In this document: one piece after another, positions 63,085 through 64,000 of the stretch
Layout: every line of letters begins with the position of its first letter
Numbering within the stretch: position 1 is the stretch's first letter
NCBI GenBank assembly: GCA_942492835.1
Contig: OW818645.1
Span: 2,108,001 to 2,172,000 of the forward strand
Reading direction: 5' to 3'
Source: GWB2-37-7 sp942492835
GTDB lineage: Bacteria; Bacillota; Clostridia; Lutisporales; Lutisporaceae
Length of the DNA stretch: 64,000 bases
The notes under the pieces: model-generated
Told to the model about the DNA's origin: nothing
What the model saw: the letters and a program-made list of their open reading frames with translations, nothing else
Databases searched by the model: none
Program-made: the position numbers and the translations under genes

Positions 63085-64000
63085 TTGAATAAAACCTTAA
63101 ACACAAGAAATAGAAGCTTGATTATACTGGCAGTAGTATTACTGGTGGTTATTGCGTTTTCTACTAGCATAATCAACTATATAATCGACTATCAATGGTT
63201 TTCTGAACTAAATTTTCAAGAAGTATTTTTTAAGAAGTTAGTGACTCAAACGCAGTTTTTTGTACCGGCATTTATTATTCTGTTTATAATTATATTTGTT
63301 TATATGAAAATTATAAACGCTCATTCTGAGAAAAAAAGTAGGGTAGGAATATCGGCTAAAGCACGTAAAAGAAAGAATTTGATTTTTGGTCTGGTTTCAG
63401 TTACTGTAGCTTTTATTTTCTCTTTAATTTTTGTATCTGAGATTTGGTATAATTTCTTAATATACATTAACAAAACATCATTTAATCTTACAGATCCTAT
63501 TTTTAATAAGGATATATCATTTTACATATTTGATCTGCCATTCTTAAACAACTTGTATAGCTTTTTATTGGGATTAGTTATAGTGCTGTTTGTAATAAAT
63601 ATTATATATAACGCTATAATCATTCTCTCTACAGGAGCTTCAGACTATCAAAGTCAAGATAATATAACAACAATGTATAAGCCAGAAAGTATTTACAAGA
63701 ATATTTTATCAGCGGCATCCAGACAGCTTACCTTACTGGGAGGTATATTCTTCTTGATTCTGGCTTTTGGCTTCTATATCAGAATGTTTGAGCTTTTATA
63801 CTCAGGTAGGGGAATTGCATTTGGCGCTAGTTATACAGATATACATGTTTCTTTACCATTTTATTATGCATATATAGCTATTTGTATTTTGACAGCAGTG
63901 CTTATGTTTGTGTCTTGGGGCAGAAAAAAACTTAAGCTTGCAGTATTTGGTCCTATTTTGCTGGTAGTTGCATTAGTTGCTTCGGGTTTAGTGTCAACAG
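63085..64000 (+). CDS. UPF0182 family membrane protein, 5' part
   Basis: The frame opens at a TTG at 63085 (ATGGAGGGATTAAT ribosome binding site) and stays open to the window edge, 305 codons. Hydrophobic helices near residues 10-30, 55-75, 95-120, 155-180 and later are visible. Family signatures are DPIFNKDISFYIFDLPFL near 135 and GASYTDIHVSLP near 248, as in UPF0182/COG1615 proteins (usually about 900 residues with a large outer domain). Function unknown. 29 nt after the second giant gene, so possibly co-transcribed. Confidence 0.88.
   Translation, partial: MNKTLNTRNRSLIILAVVLLVVIAFSTSIINYIIDYQWFSELNFQEVFFKKLVTQTQFFVPAFIILFIIIFVYMKIINAHSEKKSRVGISAKARKRKNLIFGLVSVTVAFIFSLIFVSEIWYNFLIYINKTSFNLTDPIFNKDISFYIFDLPFLNNLYSFLLGLVIVLFVINIIYNAIIILSTGASDYQSQDNITTMYKPESIYKNILSAASRQLTLLGGIFFLILAFGFYIRMFELLYSGRGIAFGASYTDIHVSLPFYYAYIAICILTAVLMFVSWGRKKLKLAVFGPILLVVALVASGLVST

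Overview
This is a low-GC Firmicute chromosome window, almost certainly a Clostridium-like spore former. It is centred on the replication origin. The gene order rpmH-rnpA-yidD-yidC-khpB-mnmE-mnmG-rsmG-noc-parA-parB on one side and dnaA-dnaN-yaaA-recF-remB-gyrB-gyrA-rrn on the other is the classic Firmicute oriC neighbourhood. Genes read away from the origin on both sides. Spore-related yyaC, AT-rich codon use and strong GGAGG-type ribosome binding sites fit this assignment.

Left arm (1-35650). The window opens with a partial orphan gene, a 55-residue orphan gene and a candidate structured RNA. Next comes an RRNPP-type TPR regulator whose 3' end overlaps a 48-residue exported peptide gene, which looks like a quorum-sensing pair. 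After a large palindrome come rpsR-ssb-rpsF (with a probable S6:S18 leader), a DUF951 gene, an MscS channel and yedF. A DUF2089 / DUF4097 envelope-stress-like pair and a three-gene membrane-protein cluster follow. Then yyaC, the shikimate operon aroB-aroA-aroC-aroE and an M29 aminopeptidase read to the right. A class III lanthipeptide cluster (two ABC half-exporters, a LanKC synthetase, three tandem precursor genes) reads to the left. The rest is a ykuS-like gene, a DUF4446 gene, a cysteine desulfurase-like gene, two parS sites, parB-parA, a GDT1-like gene, noc, and the tRNA-modification and ribosome/membrane-insertion genes down to rpmH.

Origin (35650-37920). Many DnaA boxes flank dnaA. In the dnaA-dnaN gap, two degenerate boxes, a short C run, five DnaA-trio units and an AT-rich tract make a recognisable basal unwinding site. 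A perfect DnaA box fills the gap between the dnaN ribosome binding site and its start codon.

Right arm (37920-64000). The replication and gyrase genes are followed by a decayed gene fragment, two promoters and a complete rRNA operon: 16S, tRNA-Ala(UGC), tRNA-Ile(GAU), 23S and 5S. The operon has an internal promoter and processing stems around 16S and 23S. Two tandem giant genes (about 1800 residues each) follow. Each encodes a pseudokinase, a STAND-like ATPase region, TPR-like helices, GAF, an active-looking GGDEF domain and a second GAF-like domain. Their last 2.19 kb are almost identical in DNA while their first halves are strongly diverged, pointing to gene conversion or domain replacement. 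The window ends inside a UPF0182 membrane-protein gene.

The best candidates for undescribed biology are the twin pseudokinase/ATPase/GGDEF receptors, the minimal class III lanthipeptide cluster with 31-37 residue precursors, and the regulator/peptide pair at the left end.
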